From Fallopia convolvulus (lineage: Eukaryota; Streptophyta; Magnoliopsida; Caryophyllales; Polygonaceae), in contig OZ024728.1 in the NCBI GenBank assembly GCA_964016875.1, positions 8,792,272-8,856,271 of the forward strand: a DNA stretch of 64,000 nucleotides, written 5' to 3'. Position numbers and translations under genes: made by a program. The notes below the pieces were generated by a model. The model was given only the letters and a program-made list of their open reading frames with translations. It made no database searches and was not told where the DNA came from. The stretch's first letter is position 1, and every line of letters begins with the position of its first letter. Below, in pieces: positions 30,029-43,735 of this stretch.

Positions 30029-30213
30029 CGATTTTTCTAACCTATGTCCTAAGGGCATAGGTTAAGACACTTAAAATGGAAAGATTTTGATGATTTTTAT
30101 CATATGGGATAATTTAATTTTTTCTAATAGGTTCATTTATTTCCATATAGGGTTTTAGTTTCTTAAATAAGAATGCTTAACCTATGCCCTTAGGGCATAG
30201 GTTAGAAAAACCG
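30029..30213. mobile_element. Mutator-type MITE with palindromic terminal inverted repeats
   Basis: TTGTTATTA at 30020-30028 and 30214-30222 is a 9-bp target duplication, the length made by Mutator-like elements. The ends are inverted repeats of about 38 bp (CGATTTTTCTAACCTATG left, CGGTTTTTCTAACCTATG right on the opposite strand) with two mismatches. Each end contains a near-perfect palindrome, AACCTATGCCCT-AAGGGCATAGGTT, so each terminus can fold on itself. Internal part about 110 bp, AT-rich, non-coding. Confidence 0.93.
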
Positions 30214-30222
30214 TTGTTATTA

Positions 30223-31046
30223 TTATACTTATCATAATTATTTATATTTCACCATAAAAAAATCATATTTCAGTGGTGTGTGGTGGCGACGACGCACCGG
30301 TCCTAACGTCAACCACAAGCATCGGCGAGTGGTGACGACGAGGGATCCTGGTGCACGGATGAGATGCGACCTCGGGGCGGTGACGATATTGCTTGGGGTG
30401 GTCGGAGGTGGACAAATGAGCCCCAAAACAACCCTGATACTCTGCTTTTAACGCGAGCAAGAACTGCATGTCGATCCTGATTTTTGGACAATTCGAAGGG
30501 TTCTTCCGAAGGATTCATCAATTTCATCATTGATTTGGCATCCCATAGTGAAAAATGTATACTGATATCATCAATGAACTTACATCAACAAAATAACAAT
30601 TTAACAAAGCATAATTTATCTCATTAATAATGAAACTGCACCAATTTTTGTATGGATTGAAGATTGACCATTATTGTACGGGTTGAAGATCGAAGTAATA
30701 CCCCCAATTTTCATCATTATGTTATGGCCAGTGGAAGTCTAATTGATTGAAGGAACGAATAGAAGATAAATTGGGAGAGAGAATAAGGTGAACTAGATGG
30801 GCTCAATCTCTTTTAGTTCCGATCGCGCGTTGGAAAATCACCGAGAAAATCACCCCCGCAAGCCGAGCTAGAGCAATTTCGATGAATGGGATGAATTTCA
30901 CCGAAAGAGTGAGGAAAAGAGATGAACATGACAAATGAAAAGACTAAACTACCCCCGCTTAAAAAAACAGAATAAAAACAAGTGTCCTTTGATCTTCACG
31001 ATCCGACGATTGACATAGCACCTCATATTAAAGTGTAATAATATGT
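30223..31046. other. Intergenic, no gene seen
   Basis: Includes a GC-rich stretch (30270-30450) that is open on the minus strand in several frames at once and has no recognisable domain. Nothing else supported. Confidence 0.5.
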
Positions 31047-31054
31047 CTCATGAT

Positions 31055-31524
31055 TAGGCCTGTCAAAAACTGACCTAACCCGCTAACCTGACCCGACCCG
31101 CCCGATAATTTTAGGGTTAAGACCCGAAAATTTGAACCCGAAACCCGAAATAAACCGAACCCGATAGAACTCGAACCCGTTGGGTTGAAACCTGAAACCC
31201 GTTGGGTTGACCGATTTAGCATATTTATAAAAAAAATTAAATTTATTTTGAAACTTATAATATATTTTATTATTAAAATAAATGAAAATAATATATTATA
31301 ATTAAAAATTATTATTTAATTAAAAATTGATTTTAATAATCATAAGAAAAAAGAATATTTTAGACCCGCTGGTCAACCCGACCCGACCGAAAACCCGCTA
31401 CAACCCGACCCGGTTGACCCGTGACTCATAACGACTCGGAACCTGATTTAGCCCGAACCCGAAATGACCGAACCCGAAATGACCGAACCCGAACCCGCCC
31501 AACCCGACCCGATTGATAGGTCTA
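31055..31524. mobile_element. hAT-type MITE (470 bp)
   Basis: CTCATGAT at 31047-31054 and 31525-31532 is an 8-bp target duplication. The ends are TAGGCCTGTCAA and, on the opposite strand, TAGACCTATCAA. These are hAT features. The interior is low complexity, with many ACCCGA and AACCCG words at both sides and an AT-rich centre. No coding capacity. Confidence 0.92.
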
Positions 31525-31532
31525 CTCATGAT

Positions 31533-32193
31533 TCACACTCCATGTATTATTCGTTTTTTTAATATTAATTTATTGATCCAGAAGAGTCGTTCCAGATTTG
31601 TCCAGGACACCCAAGCTGTACAACTGGGAATATGGCCGGGACCAAGAAAGAAGACGATACGATACGAGTACCATAAAATGCTAGTACGAGTCAAAAGCCT
31701 AGTGGAGAGAGGACGAGAGGGTGATTTCAGAAGCTGTACGAACAATTGTTTTTTAGCATGCAGTGTGCCCAGTCCCGGTAATAGTTCCCTAGCGTATTAG
31801 CTAGCATATGCGCACGTTAATTGTCCATATTGAAATCTCCCTCGTCAAAATAAAATAAAATAGAACCCTAGGTAATAATACAAATTCATGACACAACAAA
31901 CCACTACAAAATACATGACATTTAAACAGCGATATCGAATATCACCACACATTTCAAATGTTATATTTTATTTAATAATTAATATGATTCTAAGTTTTAC
32001 GATCCAATATACACCAATGTATCATAAATAAATATAGTTTGAGCAGCTTTCGTACTAAAACGTGCTCCTAGGGTACGTATTATATATATAGTTAAGCATA
32101 TTGAAATGAGATATTTTATTAGATTATTTCTATTTAGGATTATTTAATACAGTATATTTTTTGGGTTTAGCTTCCAAAAATAATATTCTTAAC
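31533..32193. other. Intergenic, no gene seen
   Basis: A short open stretch on the plus strand (31513-31800) has no protein-like pattern. AT-rich thereafter. Confidence 0.5.
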
Positions 32194-32196
32194 TTA

Positions 32197-32675
32197 GTGC
32201 TCGTTTGGTTTCCATTGAAATTCCCATGAATTTAAATATCCCAGGAAGTAAAAGTAAATACATGTGTTTGGTTGAAAATTAATTGACAGAAAAACACATG
32301 AATTTAAATTCCCATGAATTGCATTTCCTCCAAAATGGGAGAATTGCAATTACCATGGTGGGGTAGGTAAGTTCCAATTCCACCATTTTTATTTCAAATT
32401 TATTTTTTATTTTTTAATTTTTAAATTACAAATCTCTTATTTACCCAAAAGTCAAGTTCTTGATTTTCATTAATAAGGGTTGTTAACGTAATTTTAATCA
32501 AATTCCCATGAATTTTAACTTTCAACCAAACAAAATAAAGAGAATTAATTCCTACATAAATAATTTTAACCAAACATTTTTTCGCAAATCCCATGAATTA
32601 CAATTCCAAGAAATTTAAATTCCCGTGATTTAAATTCTTACGAATTATACTTCCCGCATTCAACCAAACAAGCAC
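32197..32675. mobile_element. Tourist-type (PIF/Harbinger-derived) MITE, 479 bp
   Basis: TTA at 32194-32196 and 32676-32678 flanks ends GTGCTCGTTTGGTTTCC and, on the opposite strand, GTGCTTGTTTGGTTGAA. The internal words CCCATGAATT and AATTCATGGG recur in both orientations, giving an extended foldback. A 3-bp TTA target and a GTTTGGTT terminus are typical of Tourist elements. Non-coding. Confidence 0.88.
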
Positions 32676-32678
32676 TTA

Positions 32679-33249
32679 TGACTTTAGATGGGTGGTATAA
32701 TGAATGTATTAGGCATCCAAACAAGCAAAGAGATCATTTTTGGAAACTATACTTCCATATAAAGATCATGCTAATCTTGTCTCTTAACTTTTTTTTGTTT
32801 TGTTTTGATCCGCAAACATTTAGGTCGGGTAAGGGAATTATGCTCCAGTCTAGCTAACAGAGTTAGTTAAAGTGGAGTTACTCTACCTTAGAATTTGAGA
32901 CTATTAATTATCAAATAAAGAGTTGAGAACTTGATATTAATCCTTTTTTCTAACTTTTCTTGTTTTTATATTTTTTTATAGGATTTAGCGGTCAAAATTG
33001 AGAAATATAAGAAAATAAAAACACTTTACGATTAAAATTGAGAACCCTAATTTGATAAGTTAGCTTGGATGGTTTTGGATGCTTAAATCTTAATCATTTC
33101 CACCTCGGATATCCGATTATTGGGGTCCAAATTTTTCTCCAATTGGATTGCTCATTCTTTACACACCAACAAGAGTTGGACACGCAAATAGTTGAGAGCG
33201 ACCCGAAAAGCACGTCGTACTAACGTCGGCCATTCCATTTGTACGTGTA
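32679..33249. other. Intergenic, no gene seen
   Basis: AT-rich, no supported feature. Confidence 0.5.
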
Positions 33250-36200
33250 AGAAAAGAGTGGGGGCTCCTCCTCTCAATTAAAAACAAACTCCTCTACTAC
33301 TCCCTCCCTAATTCCTATCCCTATTCTCTCCTCCTCCAAACGCGCACTGCACGGAAACCGCTACAGCGAGCGCATCTCCACTATTGGCCTCCTCGATATT
33401 CGAGGTAACTGCCATTTCAATTCTCTCTCCGGACGTCTACAATGGTCTACAATGGAGGCTGAGTGTCAGGAAAGCAATTTCTCGACAGTGTTTTGGATTC
33501 AATTCTCGATCTCTATCCCCGATTTCACGCTCCCTCTCACAATCCTCGATCGTACGTTTCGGCGATTTTCTCAACTGCTACCTAATCGCCATATCTGGTT
33601 CGATGTTTCCTTTTTTTTTTTTTTGAAGGTGCTTGAACTGAATGCATTCGTTTCATCTCCTCTTTGCTAGCAGTCGAGATCGCTTCTGGCAACAAGGAAC
33701 TTGATCGACCTCCATTGATCTCTCTCTCTGTAAGTCGTGATTTGTGCGTACGGCTTTGATTTCTTGTACGCAGTTCTCTCCAATTGTTGAGTGATTAGGT
33801 TTTTCAATTTGAATCTGGATCCCTTGTTTCGCCCTTGCTTTGTTCTGTGTTTGACGAGTTCCACTATTCGTCAGAAGTAAATGCTGGCGGAAAGATTGGC
33901 GTATGGAGTTGAATCTGGAAACTGGAGATGGAGCAAATGTGATTGGCATAGACTACAGGTAACAAACACTTTCGATTTAGCTTCGTGAATGTGAATCCGT
34001 TTTTTTTTTCTTTTTATATATATTAAGCTTCACAATGCAAATTAGTTTCGCGAACTCTCTACTGTATGAATCAGCTTTAGTAGCTTATAATATTGAAATC
34101 ATAAAATTAATCACATAATGAAATTAGCTGTTCCTACCGTCTAAATCTGTCCAGAATTTTCCATCTCCAGTTTATTCCGGATTGAATTCTTCTACTCCTA
34201 ACATTTCCAAATTCGATCTTAGAGATATACTAGCTCCTTCATTTGACAGATTTTCCATGAATGTCTGTATCACTCCCACTCCCTCCCCTTTTCTGATAGG
34301 ATTTCTCGCCTCTTTTCTATCACTCGTTCTGTTGCAGTTCTTTGGTTGTTCTGTTCATTACATATGTTAATTTCTTTTTTTATTTCTTGCTACCATGATT
34401 ACAGAAGAACTACTATTAGGAATGTCTTGATTTTTATGCAAAGTTTTTTTTGGTCATGGAGTTATATGAACAGTATTTTTTTTTGGTTTTGGAGTTATTT
34501 GAAAAGTTGACCTGGATATTCCTGATAACAATAACATTGTCATTTGATCTTTCATAATTCGAGATCACCTTTTTTGTCGTTGTTATGAGGTTTCTTTCTT
34601 TCTTTTTGCTTTGGTGGTGGTCGCTTTCAATCTAAAGAATGGCTTTTGTTGGATTCAATAAAAACAAGACTCTGTATGCGTTCAAATAATAGGAGAATAT
34701 AAAAGTTAAGACAAATAAGGGAGGAAGGGCATTGCTCAACATTGTCTAACTTCAAAGATTCAATGAATGTGTTTCTCGTATTTGCTACGATTGTGATGGA
34801 ACCGTACTATGAACTGTCGACATACACATCCCACTTCCGGATTTTTTGACAACTGTACAAATTGAGTTATTCATAATTTTTGCATATTTTTCTCATTTCG
34901 AAAGTATGCATTTTTTTCTTGCGGTTGAATAATACGGAGTAATTTTATTTTTTTTGTAGTTCTAGAATGCTAATTTCAGTTTTTTTTTGGATAATTAATT
35001 AACTTGTAATTTAAACCTCAAACCTTAAACCCCACAAAGGATAATTCTTTTTGTGTCATTGTCAATAGTTCAATTATATTTTTTCCGTAATAACAAACGA
35101 TCATTGTTTCTTTTGCTTACTATTTGTTGTTGTGTGAGTGTGAGTGTGACTGATGAATTGTTTTTCGAGTAAAGATGCATTGGACTTCTAATCAAATTTT
35201 TTTTTCTGATGAAATGATGTTGATCAAAATTAATATTAGCTCATTCTTCCCAGACTCCCTACAACTTGTAATATCAATCTAGGTGCGTTTGTTTGTAGAG
35301 AATTTGTTTTGTTCTCTATCCATGTCTGTTACTGTATGATAATAGATGCAAACTGTCCAATTTAGTTTACGGGCCTGTTCTGAAGCCCAATATTAAGCGT
35401 AATATATAGGTTCAGGAAGGAGACTCTGGTTGTTGGGCCAGGGCTGGACTTCTCACACTAGCGTTTTCTTCTTTTCAAATTCAATGTTTAAATAATATTT
35501 TTTAGATTTTCGGGTAAAAAGCTGTGACTGGGGCAATGGGCACTTGTAAGTAATTAGGTTAGAATCCGTAAACAAGCCCAAGCCCCCAGGACCAAGTTCA
35601 TGGACCTTATGATGGGTTGAGCCGTTTAAGTTATACAAGTATGTAATCACCATTATGGTCCGACAACTAGTTTCTTGAGAGCTTCAGGATTTATTTTGTC
35701 CTCTCTAATTATTTTTTTTTTCTTAGCTCAGAATTTCATTCCTACCTGCTGTATGTCTGAAAATGGTAATGTGTGATTTTAAATTTTTTATGACATTTCG
35801 TTTGACTGTTAGATTTAGTCACTAGCTATAAGCCTATATGCCAATGTTTTGGTGGTGTTGTTGTTGCAACTAGTGGGATTCTAACCCCTTTTTTTTATTT
35901 GATATAGCTTCATATAATGCTAATTAGTGCAACTATACTATATGCCAAATATAATTGTTATTTGTTTATATTACTACAATTAGCTAGGCCTATAAATATG
36001 GTTCATATAATCAACCCAAGGTTGCATTAGGATTACCACATTTAAAGCAATGAGTTACAATTGACCATCCAAAGTCCAAACACACCCTAATACCCATAGA
36101 ACAACACAAATATTTTTGAAATATGATGGTATTAATTTCGGGTGCATTGTACTAACACTGAAGCTGTACAAACTTTTGTATTGGTTGAGCTTTAATTCAT

Positions 36201-36463
36201 GTGCATAGCTGACATAATTTAGTTATCTTGTACTCTCTATTTCAATTGCTGACTGTGTGAGGTGCAAATATTATTTTTTTGTTTAATTTCTGCATAATTA
36301 GACTAATGCGTGTCATTGTAATTCCTGTATTCTGGTTGACCTTTTCCCAGGCTCCTTTTGTATCCACAAAGGCCAAAGTGACCCAATGAAGTAATGGAGC
36401 AGAAATATCTGGTCAAACTCGCATTAAGGGATTCTCAATGATTAAGCTTCACTGGTACGCTTG
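33250..36463 (+). other. Candidate 5' leader exons of an unidentified transcript
   Basis: A CT-rich, GC-richer stretch (33250-33410) looks like a transcription start and 5' UTR. An ATG at 33904 opens MELNLETGDGANVIGIDYR and runs to AG|GTAACA at 33961. A second exon-like block, CCCAG|GCTCC to CACTG|GTACGC (36360-36461), has good splice signals at both ends. Joining them gives only a 28-residue frame, so either exons are missing, the transcript is non-coding, or this is a leader with an upstream ORF. I cannot name a gene. Confidence 0.25.
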
Positions 36464-36739
36464 TCTTAAACTACTGTTATTTAGCTGCTACGGCTATTTA
36501 TTCATGCAATTTTAATCTGTCACATGAAAATAGTTAGTTTTTCTACTTCTAGGTTCTCCATACTGTTAGCGTATACGACCAATTTCTAACTGAATTGCAT
36601 TTAATTACTCAAAAGCCCAGCTTTTTGTACTCCTGAGTTATGGTTAAATCAAAACCTGGTGCTTAGTATATAGATTCCAATTCCCTGGTTTCCAATCCGA
36701 GTCCATTCCCTTTTTGCTACATCACTGGTCATAATCTAA

Positions 36740-36914
36740 GAGTATTTCTAATGAAGAGATCTCTTCTCTTCGAAAAAAACAAACTCTGCAAGTTTCTAAA
36801 ATCTGCTAGAGACTTCTCTTGACACCAGAAACTTTCTACGAATTTAAAATTAAATGTTCCCCTTTATTTTTAATTAAGAAACTTAGAACCCCAGTGCGAG
36901 CACTGGAGATGCCC
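36740..36914. mobile_element. Small Tourist-like MITE, 175 bp
   Basis: TAA at 36737-36739 and 36915-36917. The ends are GAGTATTTCTAATGAAGAG and, on the opposite strand, GGGCATCTCCAGTGCTCGC, degenerate inverted repeats of the widespread GGGCATCTCCAATG type. Non-coding. Confidence 0.7.
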
Positions 36915-36917
36915 TAA

Positions 36918-39900
36918 GTATAGTACTTGCTGGAAATCTGTAAAATTAGTGAAACTTATTAAATTGACCAGGTGAAGAAATTAATTCATGCCTGGGGTAA
37001 GAAGTTGGCTTATTTACTTGGGGATTTTGTCAGGTTTTACTGTTTTAGCTTGACCCAGTTCCCAGACCAGTGAATTTCCTTTTCAGCCTAACATATCCAG
37101 TCAATTAATTGGCAAGGTGAGGTTTGTGTTTGCACAAATTGAAAAGTAGAGGGAGATCAACATTGAAGTAAAACGTGCTTTATCTTCAATCTGTGAATTA
37201 GGTTTTGCTTATGAAAAGAGACATTAGGGCTTTCTGAAAATATCTGGAATTAACGTGCTAAATTGTGACAAGTTGGAATTTAGTTGATGGGAAAGCAGTC
37301 AATCATGTAATAGCCATATAATCGTAACCGGGCTTAGAGAAACCTTCCACAATTCTGTAACTCTCACAGTAAAGGCTACAAAAACCTAAATTTGTTTAAT
37401 TCCCAGTCAAATATCGCTGCCCATCTAAGACCTCTCCTTACAATTTTAAATTCACTAATCCTTCTTTAGTAAGAAGTAAGGTCATCTAAAATTGTACTTT
37501 TTTTGGTCAAACATCCGTTCTTGTTAATTAGCCAATAACAATAAGGGGCAATGATAATTAGGGTTATTTTTTTTTTGAATTAAGCGATTTGAACTGAAAA
37601 ACTCAATCAGATTCAGACAAATAATTAGGGTTTTTGGAAATGCTTAGGGCTAGGAAATAAGATATTGACAAGGATAAAAAAACAAACACTTTCATCAAGC
37701 TAATAGCTTATGACTGCTAATTAAAGTATGATAGATTAGCAATTTAATTCACAAGCAAAAGCAGTTCGTACAATATTGTGGTCCTCAAAGGGAAGAGTTT
37801 TCAAACTGGCAAGATGCATGAACCTAGCTAGAATGGGATAAAGATTGCAATGATTTTGTTGCCCATTAACAAATTGTACCATGTACTATATATGGTTTTC
37901 ATGATGGGAAGTGAGCCTTATCCTTATAAAGCTGGTAAAATTGAAATTAACACTCTAACTTAAATACATTCAATATAAGCATATCTTGATATATTAATGA
38001 ATTTGGATTTTCTTTTTGTGTTATATAGTTAGCCCTTTTCAGTTTTCTATGTGAAACAACATATACAGTATGGTCTAAGTTTATCTGTTGGTCTTAAAAA
38101 ACACAGAAATAATTAATTATATTGTTAAGTTTTTCCTTGAACAAAATTTTGTGGTAAGTACCATTCATAAATTGGTCATAGCTTAGCTTTAAGTAAATAT
38201 TCATTTGTATAATTTCTCTACTTACTATACAAAGTACCTTTTTTGCTTGAATATTTTTATGTTTGTTTGTGCTTAAAGTTTACAAAGTACCTTTTTTGCT
38301 TATCATCCAGACAGTATTAAGGATGAATTTAAAATTATTATTAGCTTGATAGTTCCACTAAATTTGGAAAGAAGTAACTGAGGAAAAAGGACGAATAAAT
38401 GAGGCAAAACTGAAAACTGATCAAAATGTGGAATATAAAAATGGCATATATTAAGCACAGAAGATGAGTGATACTTTGTAGGAACTCATATCAACCTACA
38501 GTACTACACTATTCTATCCTGATCATGTGCCAAAAGTCTAGTACGTAGCTAATTGAGATGCAATTAATGTCATTTCAAAACATAATAAGTCAGAAAATAA
38601 AAGAAGAGCCACTATGAAGTCGTGTGGTTGAAGCTAGATAATCAGATTCCACTACTATGTGAGTAATTCCCAAATTGGCTGTTACTCTAGTGTCTGGACC
38701 ATTCACCTTAGAATAGAATACCACCAAAGCTAATTTAACCTCCCACTTACATTTTTAAAAAACAAAACCACATATACTTACCAAAGTTAGGAAATGATGT
38801 CTGTTCTTTCCTTCTTGTACATATGGAAATTTTCTGATAGCATGGATTTCCAATTTTGATCTTGGTTGATCTGAAAACTTTGGGGATGTACAATCTGTCT
38901 CTCTCAAGCACACGCACACAGACTTTCATATATTTGGCACCTACCACCCTTTTAAGCTGTCTCATTTTTTTTTACTGTCTACTCTGCTTATTCATAACTT
39001 ATTATTTTTGGATAGTAGTTTCCCAGCTGGTGAATATTTCCCTTCTATCTATCTATCAATCTATCCAGTTCAGCTCCCACATTTGCAGTTGCAGCGTCTC
39101 TCTCAAAGTTCCACCTTCCATCACCTCACATTATCCTTCCCTTCATTGTCCATTCAAAAGTAATTTTGGACCACTTAAATAAAAACAATGTACCCTGAAA
39201 ACAGAAGTTGCTTAGTTCATGTTCAACCCATGTGAATGGTGCAAGAAAGTCTTCACTTTCACTGGCTTCATCTACTTTTCCCTCCTTTTGTAGTACTTAC
39301 TTGTGCAGTCTTCTTGCCCCTCGGCATTTCCTAGAGCCACTTCTTTTATCTTGTTCGCTTATGATGACTTGTATTTTAATTCATCCAAGTAAGTGATTGA
39401 TTGTGGTTTCAATTTTTGCTATCCTTGTAAATCAAAGTCATCTTTAGTGAGAACTAGCCCTGGATGCAAACCAAAGGGGATAGCTGAGCCTGATAGGATC
39501 AGAGAAGTGAGGTCTTTTGGCTGAATGTGATTCCTTTGAAATTGGTTGGCTTTTTCTTTAGGAAATGATATACAAAATTTCCCAAAACAATCACCAAATT
39601 GGTGACTTGAGCCTTTGTTGATAAGTGTCCAGTGGAAGAACATAAGTAGATAGGTCATTGACTAATGAATTCTTTTTCAGTATCATAATAAATCAATCCT
39701 TTAAATTATCTTTGCCAAAGATAATGGCTGGCTACCTGAATTATTTGCCATCATTCACTTCAGCCTAAATTTCTTTTGAGTGTCATTCAACTTTTATGTC
39801 ATTTAGATGATAATGATCAATGATTGATGATAAAGTCTGTGGCCCAAGAAGTAGACTGGGAATTTGTTCGTAGAAGTGCACGGATTAGTCCAATTGGATT

Positions 39901-42900
39901 TCATCCCAAAATCGATTGATAATAGGAGTATCCCACTAACCTCTTTATACTTAGGCTCAATTTAACCAAACTTCCAACATGGGAAGTCATAGTCTTATAC
40001 ACCCCACTAAGCCCAACCCTAGGCAGATGAGGAAGATAAACAGCCAGTGCTTTTAAACTATGAAAAAGTATGTTGGCTGATAACTTAACTAGGAATATCT
40101 CCTTTAGAAGAGGACATGTAGATAAGTCCAATACATTCTAAAATCAATTGACAATGGGAGTAGCCTATAAATCTTATATACTAAAACTCATTTTAACCGA
40201 ACTTTTAGATGTGGAGTGTCTATTTTAGCACCTAATTTTAGGGTTCAATACATTTCAGAACTTTATGTCTGATTTGGCATCCATTCATTCTTGAATATGT
40301 CCTTATTAGTGCTTTTTGAAGATGTAATGCTCACATCCAGACGACTTTATATCTTGTTTTATCTTTTTAAATAAGAAACACCACCAGATAAATTATCTCA
40401 GTGCCATTTTCTCAATTTGTCGTTTAGCATCTCTATTCTCGATCACATACATCCTTGATATTATTGATATATCAATAAAATAATCATATGACATGGTCTC
40501 ATGAGTAAACCTATAAATTTACAAGCAATTCTTATTGGTTTTTTCTAAGGAGCTATACTGTTTTTCAACATGTTAGTATAACATAAAACATATAAAAAGC
40601 AACCAGATCAGACAGAAAAACACAATTAAACAAATGAATCAAGTATATAATGTTTGGGATTGTTTATAGGTAGAGTTAATGACCTTTTTAATTTTTTTTT
40701 GGTTCTGTTTTGACTGAAATGTCAAATGCCCACAAGGATGTATATTTGTATCAGCATGGAGCCAAAAACAAGTATAAGTCTTCTCAGCTAATTTGAGGTG
40801 TCTTTCTTTTCGTTTTTGAATGAACCGGCATTCCCTTATTAGTGAGGGAGAAAACGATTACACGAGACCTAAGCGTAGGTTATACATTGTTTGTTCCAAT
40901 CCCAAGGTGACACCTCCTAGTCTCTCGGTTGTTTTTCTTCATGTTTTTTCCTTTCAATTTTGATTTCAATCTCTAATACAAGACTAATGTGTTTGTGGAA
41001 GAAATTCTTGCTTCTCATTTTTATTAACTCTTGCACTTTTCATCAGCATCTTCTTTTGTTTACTTTGTCTCTTTTACTGCTTTATACCCAACTCCAATGC
41101 TCTAGACTAGTAGAATTTACTAATTATCCCTTCCTGCTAGCAAGTCTCAGGCACCTTTTTATCCTATTTCCCTGATCATTTCCTCTCTCCATTTGGTAAT
41201 TCAATTTTCACTGAATTCACGGAGATGGAAAAGAAGCACTCATGCCATGTTCAGTTTCTTCCTTTCTGCAAACGTGACAGGTAGAGTTATAGGTTCACCT
41301 TGTTGTTGCTTCTTAAACTTGAACTTCTTCTTCTCACTGTTGATTGTTTTACAACAATAACATTTCACTTCAAAAAAGCAATACCAGATGTTTATATTTA
41401 CCCCGTATAATTCTATCTATTATCATAGAAATCTACATAGTTTGAGAATTTTTAGAAATTGTTGTAACCATCTCATATAACTAACAGTTGCTTCTCTCAC
41501 CACCATGTTATACCTCAATTGGTGGGTTATAAACAGAAAGGTTGTTGAATGGAGTTTCATTACCGAATTTGATTTTAGCTCTATGATTATTAACATACAT
41601 AATTATCCAAAAATGATATTAATTTATATAGAAGGAGGCTTTTGGTATAAGCCATCGGCAATGCTACAAGCCACTAGATAAAATTGGTTTGAGGCCGGTT
41701 TTGTCGTACTTTTTTCACTTCTTATAAATGGAATAAATTCGCACATTTTATAAATAAGGATCAATTTATTGATCATAATCCATAAATGGGACCTTGAAGA
41801 AGACATGTATTTTTGTCACTTGGAGCTTCATTTACTGGGCCCTTGAATTGATTGAACACTGATCATAAATACTGGTTAGCTAAATTTGGTGGATAGAAAT
41901 GTTTTTTAGTAATTCCTCATCGATCGGGAGATAGAGAACCTCGAGTGAATAGTGAGATTGTGGGTGCTGGTTTGCTTTTGCTGGTAATTTTGGTGACTTT
42001 TTGTAGTATTATGAAGTTTTGACTACAAAGTTCAGTCAACCCCAAAATTAAGAATATATTTATAATTTTCCCTATGATAATAATGATCATAAAATGATGA
42101 ACTTTTCTCCTAGTCAGTTAAGAATCCAGGATCATTTAAAAAATTTAACTAGTTGGAACTCGTAAAAGATTTCATTATTTTATAACCATATCTTTTTTGC
42201 TTGTAAGGGAGAAATTTAGCAAGGAAAATTTTGAAGGATAGGATTATCATTATTATCTTATGATATTAAACATACACAAATGATCATAGATGGCAAGTTT
42301 CTCGATCGGGATTTTTCCCTATGTGCTTACTGCTTTATGTTTTACATTGGACCCACTTACACCGGCCTTGCTTTTTGTCTGCGCTTTGGACTTGCAGACT
42401 TAAATTTGCTTCAGAGATAACAATTCCTTCTAGTTGCAAGTTGCTAGTTGGTAGATGAACCACAAGTTGGCAAGCTTAGGACAAACATAATGCATAAATA
42501 GATATGGACAATTGATTTAATCCCAGCGCAATTTTCACACATGAATTGATAAAAAACTGTAGCTCGGTATAAATATGACTCAGAATAGTCTATTCATGTA
42601 GCAAGCCAATTGATAGTTGCTATATATGCATGTTTACTGTGTAAAAGCTTAATGTTTATTGACCTTTTTCAACTTATTGTTGTTTGGTTGAAACTTGAAT
42701 TGGCTGATTTTCTTTTCTTAGCTCCCTGATTGATAGTGGAACACAATTGCACTAGAGTCTTTTCCTTTAGAAACTCTAATGATTGAAAGTTATGGCTATC
42801 AAATTTAATTGCATGTATTGAATCTCGTTGGTTGAAATCTGAATATTAGGATCGGTATAATTGCATGTATTAACCATGGGTATTTTAGCTGTGATTCACT

Positions 42901-43735
42901 TGATACAGATACAGCTCATTGTTGGCTAGGAAACCATGTACTGTTTCATCCCATATATGCTCTTAAACCGAATTCATTCATGTAAAAGTACTGTACAAGT
43001 CCCTCCCGACAAATTGTGAAAATACTGTATTTTGGCTATAATTTTTTCTTTAGAACTGCATGATCAATCTCTTCCTTGCCAGGATTACAGGAAGGAAAGT
43101 ATGAAACCTTTTTGTAAAAACGTGGTAGAGAGCTTTCTAAATATTAAGAAAGGGAGAAAAATATAACTTGAAGACACAAGTTTGAAAGCTGCTGCCACCT
43201 TTCATTGATTTATGAAATATAATCCAAATCAACCCTAAATAGTTGAGATTGATGTTTAAAATACATAGTTCTATAAAGTGACTGATTATGAAGGATGATT
43301 TAGCTCTAAAGGTAGATTAGGGAATGCACCTGCCTTTATATCTGCATCTAGAAAGGAAGTATTCCACTAAATTGCCACTACACTTCTTTTTGGACGTGTC
43401 CAAGTTTACTCATTATAGGTTTTTCAATATACTGATCCATGCAATATAATTAAATGGATTCTTTTCTTCTAAGCACACCTAGATGAAAATACATACCAAT
43501 ACCATCTCCCTCAGGCCTCGACATTCATATGTACAGTTTATTCATGTGGGTATGTAGACCATCATGTATAAAGTTGCCTCTACATATGAATTGTAAAGAG
43601 GCAAAGAAATACAACATGCATAAAACAATAAAACCCAGCAATTTCACAGGAAAATAGTTCACTAAAATCTTACATGCGTAACTAGAGTAACATCTTCAAT
43701 TTTGGAGGTGAATCATAAGCAGGACTCCAGTATTG
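36918..43735. other. Long AT-rich intergenic region, downstream of the TCP gene
   Basis: No credible protein gene on either strand. Visible structure: a 21-bp exact direct repeat (TACAAAGTACCTTTTTTGCT plus T) at 38228 and 38281; a diverged direct repeat of about 95 bp at about 39890-39985 and 40125-40222; and CT microsatellites near 39045. The last few hundred bases should contain the TCP 3' UTR. Confidence 0.5.

Noticed and set aside
30238..30530. Three overlapping minus-strand frames in a GC-rich patch
   Set aside because: Openness in several frames reflects base composition; no protein family pattern.
38856..39182. 108-codon plus-strand frame with hydrophobic stretches
   Set aside because: Composition follows T-rich DNA, with no conserved pattern and no support from splice or promoter context.
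39890..40222. Solo LTR suggested by two diverged 95-bp direct repeats
   Set aside because: No TG...CA ends, primer site or duplication could be identified.
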